NCBI GenBank assembly: GCA_963787135.1
Contig: CAWBBW010000025.1
Span: 1-64,000 of the forward strand
Length of the DNA: 64,000 nucleotides
Reading direction: 5' to 3'
Source: Roseiarcus sp963787135
Lineage (GTDB): Bacteria > Pseudomonadota > Alphaproteobacteria > Rhizobiales > Beijerinckiaceae
Position numbers and translations under genes: made by a program. Below are positions 17,661-27,504 of the stretch, piece after piece. The first letter of the stretch is position 1, and every line of letters starts with the position of its first letter. Below the pieces are notes generated by a model. That model did no database searches, had not been told where the DNA came from, and was given only the letters and a program-made list of their open reading frames with translations.

Positions 17661-18689
17661 ATGGAGTTAAAGGCCGGCCTCGTCGGCTGCGGCGCTATGA
17701 GCCGGGCGTGGCTGCAGGCGGCGGCGAAAATACCCGACCTGCGCGTTGTCGCGCTTGCAGACCTCGACACCGCCCGTGCCAGAAGCCGCGCCGCGGAATT
17801 TTCGCTGAATGACGCTGTGATCGCCAGCGACGTGAACGGGCTGATCGCCGCGAGCCATCCCGACCTCCTTTTCGACGTCGTCGTGCCTTCGGCGCGGCAC
17901 GACGTCGTATCGGCGGGTCTTGCCAGCGGCGCCCATGTCCTGAGCGAAAAACCCATGGCCGAGTCGCTCGCGGACGCGCAGGATCTCGTCGAGCGGGCGA
18001 AGGCCGCCGGGCGCATCCACGCCGTTGTGCAGAATCGGCGCTACCTTGCTGGAGTGCGGCGGATCGCCCGGGCGTTGCGCTCAGGCGTTGTCGGTCCGAT
18101 CACCAGCGTTCACGCCGACTTCTTCCTTGCGCCCCACTTCGGCGGGTTCCGCGAAGAGATGGACCACGTTCTGCTGCTCGACATGGCGATCCACAGCTTC
18201 GACGCGCTGCGCTGCATGACCGGATTGGCTGCGTCAGGCGTCTATTGCCGCGAGTGGAATCCGCCCAACTCCTGGTATCGGCAAGGCTCTTCCGCTGCGG
18301 CGATCTTTGAGCTCGAGGATGGCGCGATGTTCGTGTACCGCGGCTCCTGGTGCGCCGCCGGCTTGGGCACTTCCTGGGAATGCGCGTGGCGTTTCGTTGG
18401 CGCGAAAGGCGCTCTCACGTGGGATGGGGCGGATCAAATCAAGATCGAGGCGCTCGGCTCCGGCAAGCGCGAGGGCCTGTTCGAGCCTTTGGAGACTTTC
18501 GAGCCGCCGCCGCTCAGCCCGGAAGATCGCATCGACGGGCATTTCGGCGTGCTGTCCGATTTCGTATCGGCGGTTCGGTCGGGAGGCGAGCCTGAAACTG
18601 TCGGGCGCGACAATATCCGTTCGCTCGCGATGGTCTTCGGCGCCATCGAGAGCGCGCGGGCGGGCCGGCGCGTGGACATCGTGATTTAA
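17661..18689 (+). CDS. Gfo/Idh/MocA-family oxidoreductase
   Basis: 342 aa. N-terminal Rossmann fold with VGCGAMSRAWL and ADLDTARA, the EKPMAESLADA motif whose Lys is catalytic in this family, and a C-terminal dimerisation sheet domain with LLLDMAIHSFDALR. It oxidises or reduces a sugar or sugar derivative with NAD(P). The next gene (TIM-barrel isomerase/epimerase) starts 11 nt on, a pairing seen in inositol and 3-keto-glycoside pathways. Substrate unknown. Confidence 0.88.
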   Translation: MELKAGLVGCGAMSRAWLQAAAKIPDLRVVALADLDTARARSRAAEFSLNDAVIASDVNGLIAASHPDLLFDVVVPSARHDVVSAGLASGAHVLSEKPMAESLADAQDLVERAKAAGRIHAVVQNRRYLAGVRRIARALRSGVVGPITSVHADFFLAPHFGGFREEMDHVLLLDMAIHSFDALRCMTGLAASGVYCREWNPPNSWYRQGSSAAAIFELEDGAMFVYRGSWCAAGLGTSWECAWRFVGAKGALTWDGADQIKIEALGSGKREGLFEPLETFEPPPLSPEDRIDGHFGVLSDFVSAVRSGGEPETVGRDNIRSLAMVFGAIESARAGRRVDIVI

Positions 18690-18700
18690 GCGAGACATCG

Positions 18701-19600
18701 ATGAGAAAATTGTTGGACATCCGCGTTGGGACCATGATCCGCGCCAATGCGCCCGACCCCGCGGCTTATGTGCGTGAGATTGTCGGACTCGGTTTCGAAA
18801 GCATCGAGCCTTTCTTCTGGCAGACGATGAACAAGGACCTGCCCGGGCTGGCTGCGGCGCTTCGCGAGGCGATCGGCGAGGCGGACGTCACGATCGACAC
18901 GCTGGGCATGTTCGGCAATCCGCTCGAGCACGGCGATCTCGACCGGCAAACGCTCGCGGGCTGGGAAGCGCTGATCGACAACGCACATCATTTCGGCGCG
19001 AGCACGATTGCCGGCTTTACCGGCCGCGTGCGCGGCCAGCCGATTGAAAAGAGCCTGCCGGCGTTCAAGAGAGTGTGGGGCGAACTTTCGCGCCGCGCCG
19101 CCGAAAAGGGGGTGCGGCTGGCGTTCGAGAACTGCGCAATGGATGGCAACTGGGCGAGCGGCGACTGGAACATCGCGCACAATCCCGACGCCTGGGAACT
19201 TATGTTCGACGCGGTTCCAAGCGACAATCTCGGGCTCGAGTGGGAGCCTTGCCATCAGCTCGTCTATCTGATCGACCCGATCCCGCAGATCCGCAAATGG
19301 GCGCCGAAGTTTTTCCATGTCCATGGCAAAGACGCCACCGTGCGCTGGGATGTCATTCGCGATCACGGCGTGTTCGGCAAGGTCCCGTTCGTGCAGATGC
19401 GCACGCCGGGCTTCGGCGACACCGACTGGACGCGCGTCATCAGCGAGCTCAGGCTCGCGGGCTATTCGGGGTCGATCGACATCGAGGGCTGGCACGACCC
19501 CGTCTATCGCGACGATCTCGAAATGAGCGGCCAAGTCCACGCGCTCAACTACCTCAAGCAATGCCGCGGCGGCGCGCATCCTGTCGCCAATCCCGCTTGA
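18701..19600 (+). CDS. Sugar phosphate isomerase/epimerase-like TIM-barrel protein
   Basis: 299 aa, AP-endonuclease-2/xylose-isomerase-like TIM barrel. Metal-binding positions are plausible in LAFENCA, LEWEPCHQL, FFHVHGKDA and SIDIEGWHDP (Glu, Glu/His, His, Glu). Members isomerise or epimerise keto-sugars or act as lyases on 3-keto-glycosides. It is coupled to the Gfo/Idh gene and lies directly before an Frc-like importer, so it probably acts on the sugar brought in by that system. Confidence 0.85.
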   Translation: MRKLLDIRVGTMIRANAPDPAAYVREIVGLGFESIEPFFWQTMNKDLPGLAAALREAIGEADVTIDTLGMFGNPLEHGDLDRQTLAGWEALIDNAHHFGASTIAGFTGRVRGQPIEKSLPAFKRVWGELSRRAAEKGVRLAFENCAMDGNWASGDWNIAHNPDAWELMFDAVPSDNLGLEWEPCHQLVYLIDPIPQIRKWAPKFFHVHGKDATVRWDVIRDHGVFGKVPFVQMRTPGFGDTDWTRVISELRLAGYSGSIDIEGWHDPVYRDDLEMSGQVHALNYLKQCRGGAHPVANPA

Positions 19601-19682
19601 GTACGATAGGCTTCACCGCCCTCTGGCGAGACCGGAAGGCGCAACAACGGCATTAAAGCCGAAGCATAAAACCGGGAGGAAC

Positions 19683-20696
19683 ATGATGAAGCGGAGCACG
19701 ATCTTAAGCTGGCGGGGTTCGGCGGCGCTCGTTTTCGCCAGCGCGGCGCTGATGGGAGCAGCCGGCGCAACGAACGCAGAGGCGCTACGCGACAAATGGT
19801 GCAGCAAGGTGCACCTGCGCTTCTTCGTCGGCGGCGCCGAGGGCGACGCCTTCGGCACGATCGTTTACAACGGCGCGCGTCAGGCCGCGAACGACACCGG
19901 CGCGCAGGTCGATTACGTCTTTTCCGGCTGGGCGAACGAAAAGATGACGCAGCAATTGCGCGAAGCCGTTGCTGCTCATCCCGACGGCATTGCCATGATG
20001 GGTCACCCTGGCGAAGCAGCCATCCTGCCGCTGGCGCAAGAAGCCGCCAAGCAGGGCATCAAGATGATGTACCAGAACGTGCCCGTGCCGGCTGCGGTCG
20101 ACAAGGTCGGCGGCGGCTATATCGGCGCGCAGCAGGCGCCGCAGGGCCATGCGCTGGGCGTCGAGATGGTGCGCCGGTTCGGCCTCAAGTCGGGCGACCT
20201 GGCGATTGTGATCCTGGCCTCCAACGACGTTATCCGCAACGCGCGCGAAGAGGGCACCGCCAAGGCGCTGGAGGAAGGCGGGGTCAAGGTTGTCCGCCTC
20301 TCCAGCGTGCCGGAGTGGGCGGCCGATCCGAACCTCGCCATACCCGTCATCACCGCGGCCTTGCAGGCCAATCCGACGGCCAAGGCGATCGTCTATCCCG
20401 GAGGCCAACAGCTCGGCAACGCGGCCACCTACATGAAAGCCGCTGGCAAGAAGCCGGGCGAGATCATCAATGTCGGCTTCGACACGAGCCCCCAGATCGT
20501 CGAAGCGTTCAAGAGCGGCTGGGTTCAATTGACCGCCGACCAGCAGCCGTTCCAGCAGGGCTATCTGCCGATCCTCAGCCTCTGCGAGCAAATCGTCTAC
20601 GGCCTCGCGCCGATCAACGTCGACACCGGCGCAGGATTCGTCACCCCGGAAAACTACAAGGCCGTCGCCGATCTCGCGACCGAGGGCCTGCGTTGA
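19683..20696 (+). CDS. CUT2 sugar ABC importer, periplasmic binding protein (RbsB/FrcB-like)
   Basis: 337 aa with a Sec signal peptide ending around GATNAEA and a periplasmic-binding-protein-4 fold (ribose/fructose type). GGAEGDAFGTIVYNGARQAA and the central FVTPENYKAV region are typical. The start is ATG 19683 or 19686, preceded by gggagga. It is followed by a 12-bp hairpin, then an ATPase and a permease gene. Confidence 0.9.
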   Translation: MMKRSTILSWRGSAALVFASAALMGAAGATNAEALRDKWCSKVHLRFFVGGAEGDAFGTIVYNGARQAANDTGAQVDYVFSGWANEKMTQQLREAVAAHPDGIAMMGHPGEAAILPLAQEAAKQGIKMMYQNVPVPAAVDKVGGGYIGAQQAPQGHALGVEMVRRFGLKSGDLAIVILASNDVIRNAREEGTAKALEEGGVKVVRLSSVPEWAADPNLAIPVITAALQANPTAKAIVYPGGQQLGNAATYMKAAGKKPGEIINVGFDTSPQIVEAFKSGWVQLTADQQPFQQGYLPILSLCEQIVYGLAPINVDTGAGFVTPENYKAVADLATEGLR

Positions 20697-20708
20697 TGTC
20701 TTGAAGTC

Positions 20709-20736
20709 TCCGGCGCGCCGATCACGGCGTGCCGGA
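20709..20736 (+). terminator. Strong intercistronic hairpin after the CUT2 binding-protein gene
   Basis: TCCGGCGCGCCG (20709-20720) pairs with CGGCGTGCCGGA (20725-20736): 12 pairs including one G-U, closed by an ATCA tetraloop. It begins 13 nt after the binding-protein stop and lacks a T-run. It probably stabilises the upstream mRNA or partly terminates transcription, so that the binding protein is made in excess over ATPase and permease. Confidence 0.6.
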
Positions 20737-20764
20737 CTCTCACGTTGCTTTACGAGAGGCGGCG

Positions 20765-21563
20765 ATGGTCGAACGGCTGATTGAGCTTAAGAGCATCGCC
20801 AAGACCTACGGACGGGTGTTCGCGGTCGGGGGCGTCAACTTCCACGTCGATCGCGGCGAGGTCGTCGGCCTGCTTGGCGACAACGGCGCCGGCAAATCGA
20901 CCCTGATCAAGATCCTCGCCGGCGCCATCCAGCCGACCAGCGGTGAAATCCTGGTGCGCGGCAAGCGCGAGACGCACTGGAGCGCGTCGCGCTCGCGCGA
21001 CGCCGGCATCGAGACCGTGTTTCAGGACCGCGCGCTCTGCGTCCAGCAGACGATCATCCGCAACATCTTCCTCGGGCGCGAGCTGACTAATGCGCTGGGC
21101 TTTCTCGACAGCGCGCGCGAACGCGCCGAGGCCGAGCGGCTGATGCGCGAGATCGGCTTCACCTCGAAAGTCTTCTCGCCTGAACTCGATCGTCGGACGG
21201 CTCTCGGGCGGCGAGCGGCAGGGCGTCGCGCTCGCCCGCGCCATCTACAACAAGGCGGACCTCATCGTGATGGACGAGCCGACCACCGCGCTCTCGCTGA
21301 CCGAAACCGAAAAGGTGTTCCGCTTCGTGCGCGCGGTCCGGTCCGGCGGACGCTCGGTGCTGTTCATCGGCCACAACATCCACCACGTGTTCGACATCGC
21401 GGAACAATTCGTCGTGATGGACCGCGGTACGGTCGCGCTGCAGGCGACCAAGGAGGAAGTCGGCTCGGCCGAGCGCCTGATCGCCTATATGGAGCGCCTC
21501 GCGCACCCGCAGGGAGTCGAGATTCCGCCCTCACCTGGCCATCGGCCGGAGGCGGCGGCATGA
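20765..21563 (+). pseudogene. CUT2 sugar ABC ATPase, single-domain FrcA-like, single-base frameshift
   Basis: Walker A (GDNGAGKST) and the first half are in one frame. LSGGERQGVALARAI, Walker B (LIVMDEPTTALS) and the rest are in the next frame. The switch falls at about 21175-21187, where one extra base is present. Corrected length is about 266 aa, a single nucleotide-binding domain as in FrcA, not the double RbsA form of about 500 aa. The chosen start has gagagg upstream; an in-frame ATG lies at 20729. Its stop overlaps the permease ATG at 21560. Either a fresh mutation or a sequence error. Confidence 0.82.
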
Positions 21564-22579
21564 CGGCCTCGCTGGAGCCGATGGAGGCGCGCGCCCAGCC
21601 GGTCTCGGCCCCGCCCGAAAGCGCGCTCAGGCGCTTCGCCGACCGCAACCGCGCGGCGCTCGGCACTTTCGCCGTGTTCGTCGTGATGATCGCGATATTC
21701 ATGGCCGCGAGCCCGTCGGTTTTCTTGCACTGGCCGATCTACGATTCGGTTCTCGTCACCCTGCCGGTCGCGCTCTGCCTCGTCGTGCCCCTGGTGTTCG
21801 TCGTCACGGTCGGCGAGATCGATCTTTCCTTCCCGGCCACGATGGGATTCTCGGCCTGGATCTTTGCGCTCATCGTGCAGGCGGGATTTAGCCCGTTCCT
21901 TGGCATCGTCGCGGCGCTCGCGACCGGTATGGCGCTCGGCGCCGGCGTCGGCGCCCTCGTTGTGACCGCGGGCCTGTCGTCGCTGATCGCGACGCTCGGC
22001 ATGAATTACATGCTGCGCGGCTTCATCATGATCGTGACCCAGGGCAAATCGATCGCGCTGCTCGAATTGCAGGATTCGACGGCTGGCGCATTGTTCTCGA
22101 GCGAGATCTACGGCGTTCCGGTGCAGATCTTTTGGGCGCTGGCGTTCGTCGCATTCGCGGGCCTCTTGTTCAATCGCCACCGGTTCGGCGCCAGGGTGCG
22201 CGCGGTCGGCGACAACCCCGACAGCGCCGCTCAGATGGGGATCAACGTCGCCCGGGTGCGCATCTCGACCTTCGTCTTCATGGGCCTCGGCGCCGCGCTC
22301 GCGGGCGTGCTTTCTACCATGGTCAACTTCACCTGGTGGCCGACGACCGGCGACGGCTACCTCCTGCCGGCGATCGCCTCAGTCTTCGTGGGCGGCACGC
22401 CGACATGGGGCGGCGTCGGCACAGTCGCGGGCGGCGCGATCGGCGCGCTCACGGTTTCGTTCATCCAGAGCGGCATCGTTGCGGCCGGATTGAGCGGTTT
22501 TTACGTCCAGTTTTTCAACGGGCTTATCATCATCCTCGCGCTGCTCGGGCATCGCTGGAACCAGAAGCGATATCGTTGA
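21560..22579 (+). CDS. CUT2 sugar ABC permease (RbsC/FrcC-like)
   Basis: 339 aa, eight or more membrane helices, BPD_transp_2 family. Typical features are VGEIDLSFPATMGFSAWIF, GLSSLIATLGMNYMLRG and AVGDNPDSAAQMGINVARVR, the last being the cytoplasmic loop contacting the ATPase. It starts by an ATGA overlap with the ATPase gene and ends the operon. Confidence 0.92.
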   Translation: MTASLEPMEARAQPVSAPPESALRRFADRNRAALGTFAVFVVMIAIFMAASPSVFLHWPIYDSVLVTLPVALCLVVPLVFVVTVGEIDLSFPATMGFSAWIFALIVQAGFSPFLGIVAALATGMALGAGVGALVVTAGLSSLIATLGMNYMLRGFIMIVTQGKSIALLELQDSTAGALFSSEIYGVPVQIFWALAFVAFAGLLFNRHRFGARVRAVGDNPDSAAQMGINVARVRISTFVFMGLGAALAGVLSTMVNFTWWPTTGDGYLLPAIASVFVGGTPTWGGVGTVAGGAIGALTVSFIQSGIVAAGLSGFYVQFFNGLIIILALLGHRWNQKRYR

Positions 22580-23092
22580 CGAAGCCGATGCCGGTCGGGC
22601 CGTTGCGCCGCGCCGTTGGTTGGCAAGAACCTATAACGGCGGGGCTTCTTTCCGGCGCCGGGGGCAGATTCCGGTCAAGAGGGTGTCAAGGGTAAAAATG
22701 AAACCCACCTCGGCCAGCATGGATAACGGAGGAGGCAAGCGAACGCCTGGGATCCCAGCTGGCCGCCCGCTTTGTATTTCCGCTGGATTGCTTGTGGTTG
22801 CGTGAAGGGTCTAGCTAAGCTAGCTAGCGGATCCAACACATGGCGACCCGCGGTAAATGTCGCGAAGGGGCGGGTTCCGGTGCTATCGTTTGCGTCCGCT
22901 TGACGGCGGAACTCCGCCCCGCGCGCGAGTGGTCGTGAGCGATTCAACGGCCGGTGTCGACGTTTAGCTGCCGTCGCAGATCGCGTCGACCCAGGTCACA
23001 GTTTGGGGGGTGGCCGCTGTTCGCCTAAAGCAGGTTCCGTTCGGTTAACCAACGGATAGGTCTTTTGCGATTCGCTGCCGCCGTCGATTTGG
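22580..23092. other. Intergenic region, 513 bp, holding a dispersed repeat and the left flank of an IS
   Basis: No gene seen. It contains a CTAGCTA-rich stretch at 22809-22829, the second copy of a dispersed repeat (22830-22897) and, from about 22990, the presumed left end of the IS630-type element. The composition is less regular than in the surrounding genes. Confidence 0.5.
22830..22897. repeat. Dispersed intergenic repeat, copy 2
   Basis: Aligns with 10908-10974. Shared blocks are gatccaa, acatggcgac, gaaggggcgggttccggt and cgtttgcg, in the same order and orientation, with a few short indels. It lies about 90 bp outside the likely left end of the IS630-type element. Confidence 0.5.
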
Positions 23093-24185
23093 ATGGTGGT
23101 GCGTGGCATGGCGGGGAAGTCTGCGGTTGTGGCGAGCGATGATCAACGCGACGATCTCTCGGCGCTAGCCAGTTCGCGTGATCGCGGCGAGGCGGACCGG
23201 GCGCGCGCGGTGCTTTTGACGCTGGCGGGCTGGACCAGCCCCGACATTGCGGAGGCGTTTGGCGTGCGCGAGGATACGGTCCGCCAGTGGCGCTGCGACT
23301 TCGCCGCTGGCGGCGTCGCGGCGCTGAAGACGAGGATCGCGCCGGGCCCGCCGCCGGTGAAGAGCGAAGCCGCCTTGCGCGTGGCCGTCCCTCTGCTCCA
23401 AGCCGCTGTGGCCGACCGGCGCAACTGGACGATCCCCCGCCTTCGCGTCGAGATCGAGGCGCGTGAGGGCGTGCGCATCAGCCGTTCGCAGCTGTCCAAG
23501 GCTTTGCGAAAAAAAAGTTCCGCTGGCGGCGGCCCCGCCACACGCTGAAAGGACGTCAGACGCAAAGCGAGATGGAACGCGTGGGCCTGCGCCTGCACCT
23601 GCGCAAACAGCAGGCCGAGGCGGGCGACATCGTTCTTCTCTACGGCGACGAGAGCGAGGCGCTGACCCATCCCTATCTCGCCCGCGCCTGGGCGAAGTCG
23701 GGGGCGGACTTGCGCGTGCCCGCGCCGGGGCAGGCCAAGAAGGTCGCGATTCTGGGGTCGCTCGATCACCTCGCGCGCCAACTCATCGTCCATACCAGCC
23801 CGACCAAGCGCAGCAGCGACTTCATCGTCCATCTCGAGCAGATCGACCGTCTCTACGGCCCGCAACCCGGACGCCAGGCCAAGCCGGTCGTGCTGGTCGA
23901 GGACAATGGTCCGATCCATACCAGCAACCTCTCCCTCGCCGCTCTCGCCGCCCGGGCGCACTGGCTGACCGTCGAATGGCTGCCGAAATACGCGCCCGAA
24001 CTCAACGACATCGAACCGGTGTGGCGCGACCTCAAGGCGCATCATCTCGCCCACCAGACCTTCACCGACGACGCCGCGCTCGACCACGCCATCCATGGCG
24101 CCGTCGCCGATCTCAACCGCGAGCGCTTCCCCCATCCGTTGGCCAAGCGCCGAATCTCTGCTTAGCCACTGTCACCGGCTTGAAC
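22990..24185 (+). mobile_element. IS630-family insertion sequence (ends approximate)
   Basis: A two-frame IS630 transposase occupies most of this stretch. Possible imperfect terminal repeats are GGTCACAGT near 22996 on the left and, reversed, GGTGACAGT near 24170 on the right (8 of 9 bases). I could not identify a TA target duplication with confidence, so the ends are estimates. The element lies between the Frc-like operon and a cyclase gene whose stop is only about 5 nt past the estimated right end. Confidence 0.6.
23093..24165 (+). CDS. IS630-family transposase, probably made by -1 ribosomal frameshifting
   Basis: The first frame (to 23548) holds the helix-turn-helix part (WTSPDIAEAFGVREDTVRQW). 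The second frame holds the DDE catalytic core: LLYGDESEA (first Asp), VLVEDNGPIHTS (second Asp) and APELNDIEPVWRDLKAH (Glu). The frames meet at a run of eight A (23509-23516). Slippage by -1 on A AAA AAA joins ALRKK to FRWRRPRHTL. This is the usual expression mode of many IS630 elements, so the break is not decay. An alternative start is at 23108. Confidence 0.85.
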
Positions 24186-24190
24186 TGCAT

Positions 24191-26067
24191 TCACTCCTCA
24201 GGCAGCCCCGCCTTGCGCAGGCCCTCCAATAGCCGCGGTACGTTCATCGAATGGGTTTGCTGCCATTCGAGAGTGAGCTCGGGATTGAGGCGGCGGGCCT
24301 CCGCCAAGGCGGACGCCGCCTCTTCCATCTTGCCCTCCAGCGCGTAAGCCGCCGCCAGACTCCTGTAAGGTTGGTAAGCCCGCCAGCCGACGTTGATTGC
24401 CTTGTGGTATTCCTCGACAGCCGCGTCGACGTGGCCAAGGCCAAGTTCTGCGTCACCCAAAGCCACCAGCCACAAACCAATTCTCGGGTCGCGTGGACTT
24501 AACCGCATCGCGTGTTCCACGTCGGATATCGCTTGTTCGTAACGGCCCAGGACAAGTTCGGCGTTGCCTCGCGCCCTGTACAGCGGCGGGTCATCCGGCT
24601 TGATGGCCAGTCCGGCTTCGGCGGCGCTGAGCCCCTCATTCGGACGCTGCGAAGTGGTCAAGTATAGGCTTTTCACGTTATGCGCCCACATATTATCGGG
24701 GGCGAGCGCGATGGCCCGGTCGGCCTGACCGAGTATTTTTGCCTCGTAATCGGTTCCGGCGGTTGTCCATCCGCGCGTGTATTCCAACAAATAGGCGTAA
24801 GCGTCGCCCGCCAGCGCATCGGTTTCATTCGGGTCGATCTTGAGCGCCTGTTCGAACAGCGCTTCAGCCGCATTGTTGTTCTCCTTCGTCCGCTGCTGCT
24901 CCTGTTCCTGCCACACCAAGGCCCACGCGCGCATGGCGAGATCGACAGCGTCGGGGCTTTTGGAGCGAGCGTCCTTTTCCGCTTCCGTCCTGACGAGTTC
25001 GTAGCCCAGGCTATTGGTCAATCGCGCCACCACCTGATCCTGGAGCTTGAACAGGTCGGCGACGTCCTCCTCGAAACGGTCGGCCCAAAGATGCGCGCCC
25101 GAGCCCGAGTCGATGAGCTGGGCGTTGACGCGCACGCGGGTTCCGTCGCGCTGCACCGAGCCTTCCAGCACGTAGCGCACGCCGAGCTCCTTGCCGATAT
25201 CCCTGGCGTCGACGTTTTTGCCTTTGAAGCTGAAGGCGGTATTGCGGGCGATGACGAAGCTGTTGTGGATGCGCGATAGTTCAGTGGTCAGGTTCTCTGT
25301 AATGCCGTCGGCGAAATAATCCTGGTTCGGGTCGTTCGAGAGATTGGTGAAGGGGAGGACGACAATAGAAAGCCGCGCGGGCTCAGCGGGCGTGGCGGCC
25401 GTCGACCCGACGGTCGCTGTGCGGTTCGCGCTAAGAAAATACGCCCCGACTGACGCGATCACGATCAACGCCACGATGCCCGCGACCGGCATCGCCAGAG
25501 GCCGCTTTGTTGCGCTGCGCTTGGTCGGCTTCGCCTGCGCCGGCGCACCGACCTCGAGCGAGTAGACCCGGATTGGATCGGCAATGTTCTTGAGTCGGTT
25601 GGGCCGAGTTCGGTGACCGCGAGATCGAGCCGCCCCTTGACCTGCCGATAGGCATCCTCCGACAGGCAGACCGCGCCCGGCTTGCAAATGCCTTCGAGCC
25701 GCGCGGCGATGTTGACCCCGTCGCCCATGAGGTCGCCGTCGGCCTCCTCGACCACGTCGCCCAGATGGATGCCGACGCGGAACTCGATCCGGCGCTCGGA
25801 CAGCAGGCCCGCATTGCGCTCGATGAGGCCGTTCTGCACTTCGATCGCGCAGCGCACCGCGTCGACCACGCTGCGAAACTCGATGAGGATTCCGTCGCCG
25901 GTGCGCTTGACCACGCGCCCGTGATGGGCGGCGATGGCGGGATCGATCAGGTCGCTCCTGAGCCCCCGAAGGCGCGAGAGCGTGCGATCCTCGTCCGCTC
26001 CCGCGAGCCGGCTGTAGCCGACGACATCGGCGACCAGGATCGCCGCAATCTTCCGGGTTTCGGACAT
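24191..26067 (-). pseudogene. Adenylate/guanylate cyclase with TolB-like and TPR domains, single-base frameshift
   Basis: The N-terminal class III cyclase domain (residues about 5-170) has both metal Asp sites (ILVADVVGYSRL and VKRTGDGILIEF) and GDGVNIAARLEG with the catalytic Asn and Arg. A membrane helix (PVAGIVALIVIASVGAYFL), a TolB/FlgO-like domain (VVLPFTNLSNDPNQDYFADG) and TPR repeats follow, ending GLRKAGLPEE. The frame changes at about 25593-25605: VTELGP is in one frame and NRLKNIADPIRVYSLEVG in another, consistent with one missing base. Corrected length is about 626 aa. This architecture is common in Bradyrhizobium-like bacteria. It may be intact in the organism. Confidence 0.85.
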
Positions 26068-26469
26068 AGCGCACCCTCACGCGTCATGCTGAATAGCACA
26101 GGAAAGGCCCGGGGCCGCGCGTCTACAATCGAAAGCGATCGGGCCGAAGCCAATGGCCAGATGGGGCTTAGGCTCGATTTGACCCAATCGCCGCGCTGCT
26201 GGCGATCGACCGCCATTTGCGCGCAGCCGTCGGCGAACGGCCGGTATTTGCGCGAAGCGGCCATTCCTCGGCGGGCGACGAGTTGAAAGCGACTGGCGCA
26301 TTCCGTCCGTACAGGGAGCGACCGAGAACGGCGGCAAGCCGGCCGTTGGCTGATCGCTCGCAACGGGTCGTCCGAGCTAAACTGGCCGGAGCGCCGCGGT
26401 TGTCCGCGTCCAACAGGGCGGATAAAGACGGCCGAGGCGTCGCAGCGCCGGACCCTCTTGAGAACAACA
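26068..26469. other. Intergenic region, 402 bp, no gene seen
   Basis: It lies between the divergent cyclase (-) and aldo/keto reductase (+) genes, so it must hold both promoters. The heptamer-like string ATTTGCGCG occurs twice, about 33 bp apart, near 26215 and 26247. Otherwise I see no coding or structural signal. Confidence 0.4.
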
Positions 26470-27504
26470 ATGGCCTACATTCCTTCGTCGACCCGCTACG
26501 ATTCGATGCCCTACCGCCGCTGCGGCCGAAGCGGACTGAAGCTGCCGGCGATCTCGCTGGGTCTCTGGCACAATTTCGGCTTCGACAAATCGAAGGATTC
26601 GATGCGCGCGATCTGCCGCGCCGCGTTCGACCTCGGCGTCACGCATTTCGACCTCGCCAACAATTACGGACCTCCGCCGGGTTCGGCGGAGGTCGCATTC
26701 GGCGACATTCTCAGGGGCGATTTCCGTTCGCTCCGCGACGAGCTCGTGATCTCGACCAAGGCCGGCTACGACATGTGGCCGGGCCCCTATGGCGAGTGGG
26801 GCGGCCGCAAATACATGCTGGCCAGCCTCGACCAGAGCCTGAAGCGTTTGGGCGTCGATTATGTCGACATCTTCTATTCCCATCGCTTCGATCCGGAGAC
26901 GCCGCTCGAGGAGACGATGGGCGCGCTCGATGCGGCCGTGCGGCAGGGCAAGGCGCTCTATGCCGGCATTTCCTCCTACAATTCGCGCCGCACCCGTGAG
27001 GCCTCGGCGATCCTCAAAAAACTCGGCACGCCCTGCCTCATCCACCAGCCGAGCTACTCGCTGCTCAACCGCTGGATCGAGGCCGACGGCCTCATCGACA
27101 CGCTGGAAGCGGAGGGCATCGGCGCGATCGTGTTCTCGCCGCTGGCGCAGGGGATGCTGACCGAGAAATATCTGAATGGCGTTCCGAGCGACAGCCGCGC
27201 CGCGATCGGCCATTTCTTCAAGCCGCAGATGCTGACCCCGGAAAACATCGATCATGTGCGCCATCTCGACGGCCTCGCCAAACGGCGCGGCCAGTCGCTG
27301 CCCGAGATGGCGATCGCCTGGGTGTTGCGCGACAAGCGGGTGACGTCGGCGCTGATCGGCGCCAGCCGGCCGGAACAGGTCGCCGAGGCCGTCAAGGCGC
27401 TCGGCAAGCTCGAGTTTACCGCCGAGGAATTGAAGGACATCGACCGCTTCGCCGTCGACGGCGGGGTCAATCTCTGGACCCAGTCGGCGGAACTCGGCGG
27501 CTGA
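26470..27504 (+). CDS. Aldo/keto reductase, YghZ/Gpr-like
   Basis: 344 aa TIM-barrel NADPH reductase. Catalytic Asp/Tyr are in FDLANNYGPPPGSAE, Lys in VISTKAGYDMWPGPYGEWGG, and the nucleotide-binding tail in LIGASRPEQVAEAV. The GPYGEWGGRKYM segment is characteristic of the L-glyceraldehyde-3-phosphate reductase/YghZ subgroup. ATG 26470 was chosen over the upstream TTG at 26458. It probably handles aldehydes or aldoses in the adjoining sugar region; the natural substrate is uncertain. Confidence 0.9.
   Translation: MAYIPSSTRYDSMPYRRCGRSGLKLPAISLGLWHNFGFDKSKDSMRAICRAAFDLGVTHFDLANNYGPPPGSAEVAFGDILRGDFRSLRDELVISTKAGYDMWPGPYGEWGGRKYMLASLDQSLKRLGVDYVDIFYSHRFDPETPLEETMGALDAAVRQGKALYAGISSYNSRRTREASAILKKLGTPCLIHQPSYSLLNRWIEADGLIDTLEAEGIGAIVFSPLAQGMLTEKYLNGVPSDSRAAIGHFFKPQMLTPENIDHVRHLDGLAKRRGQSLPEMAIAWVLRDKRVTSALIGASRPEQVAEAVKALGKLEFTAEELKDIDRFAVDGGVNLWTQSAELGG

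Noticed and set aside
22662..22735. Remnant of another insertion-sequence end in the spacer after the Frc-like permease
   Set aside because: The stretch looked vaguely like a transposon end, but I could match it to nothing within the window and found no transposase remains or inverted partner.
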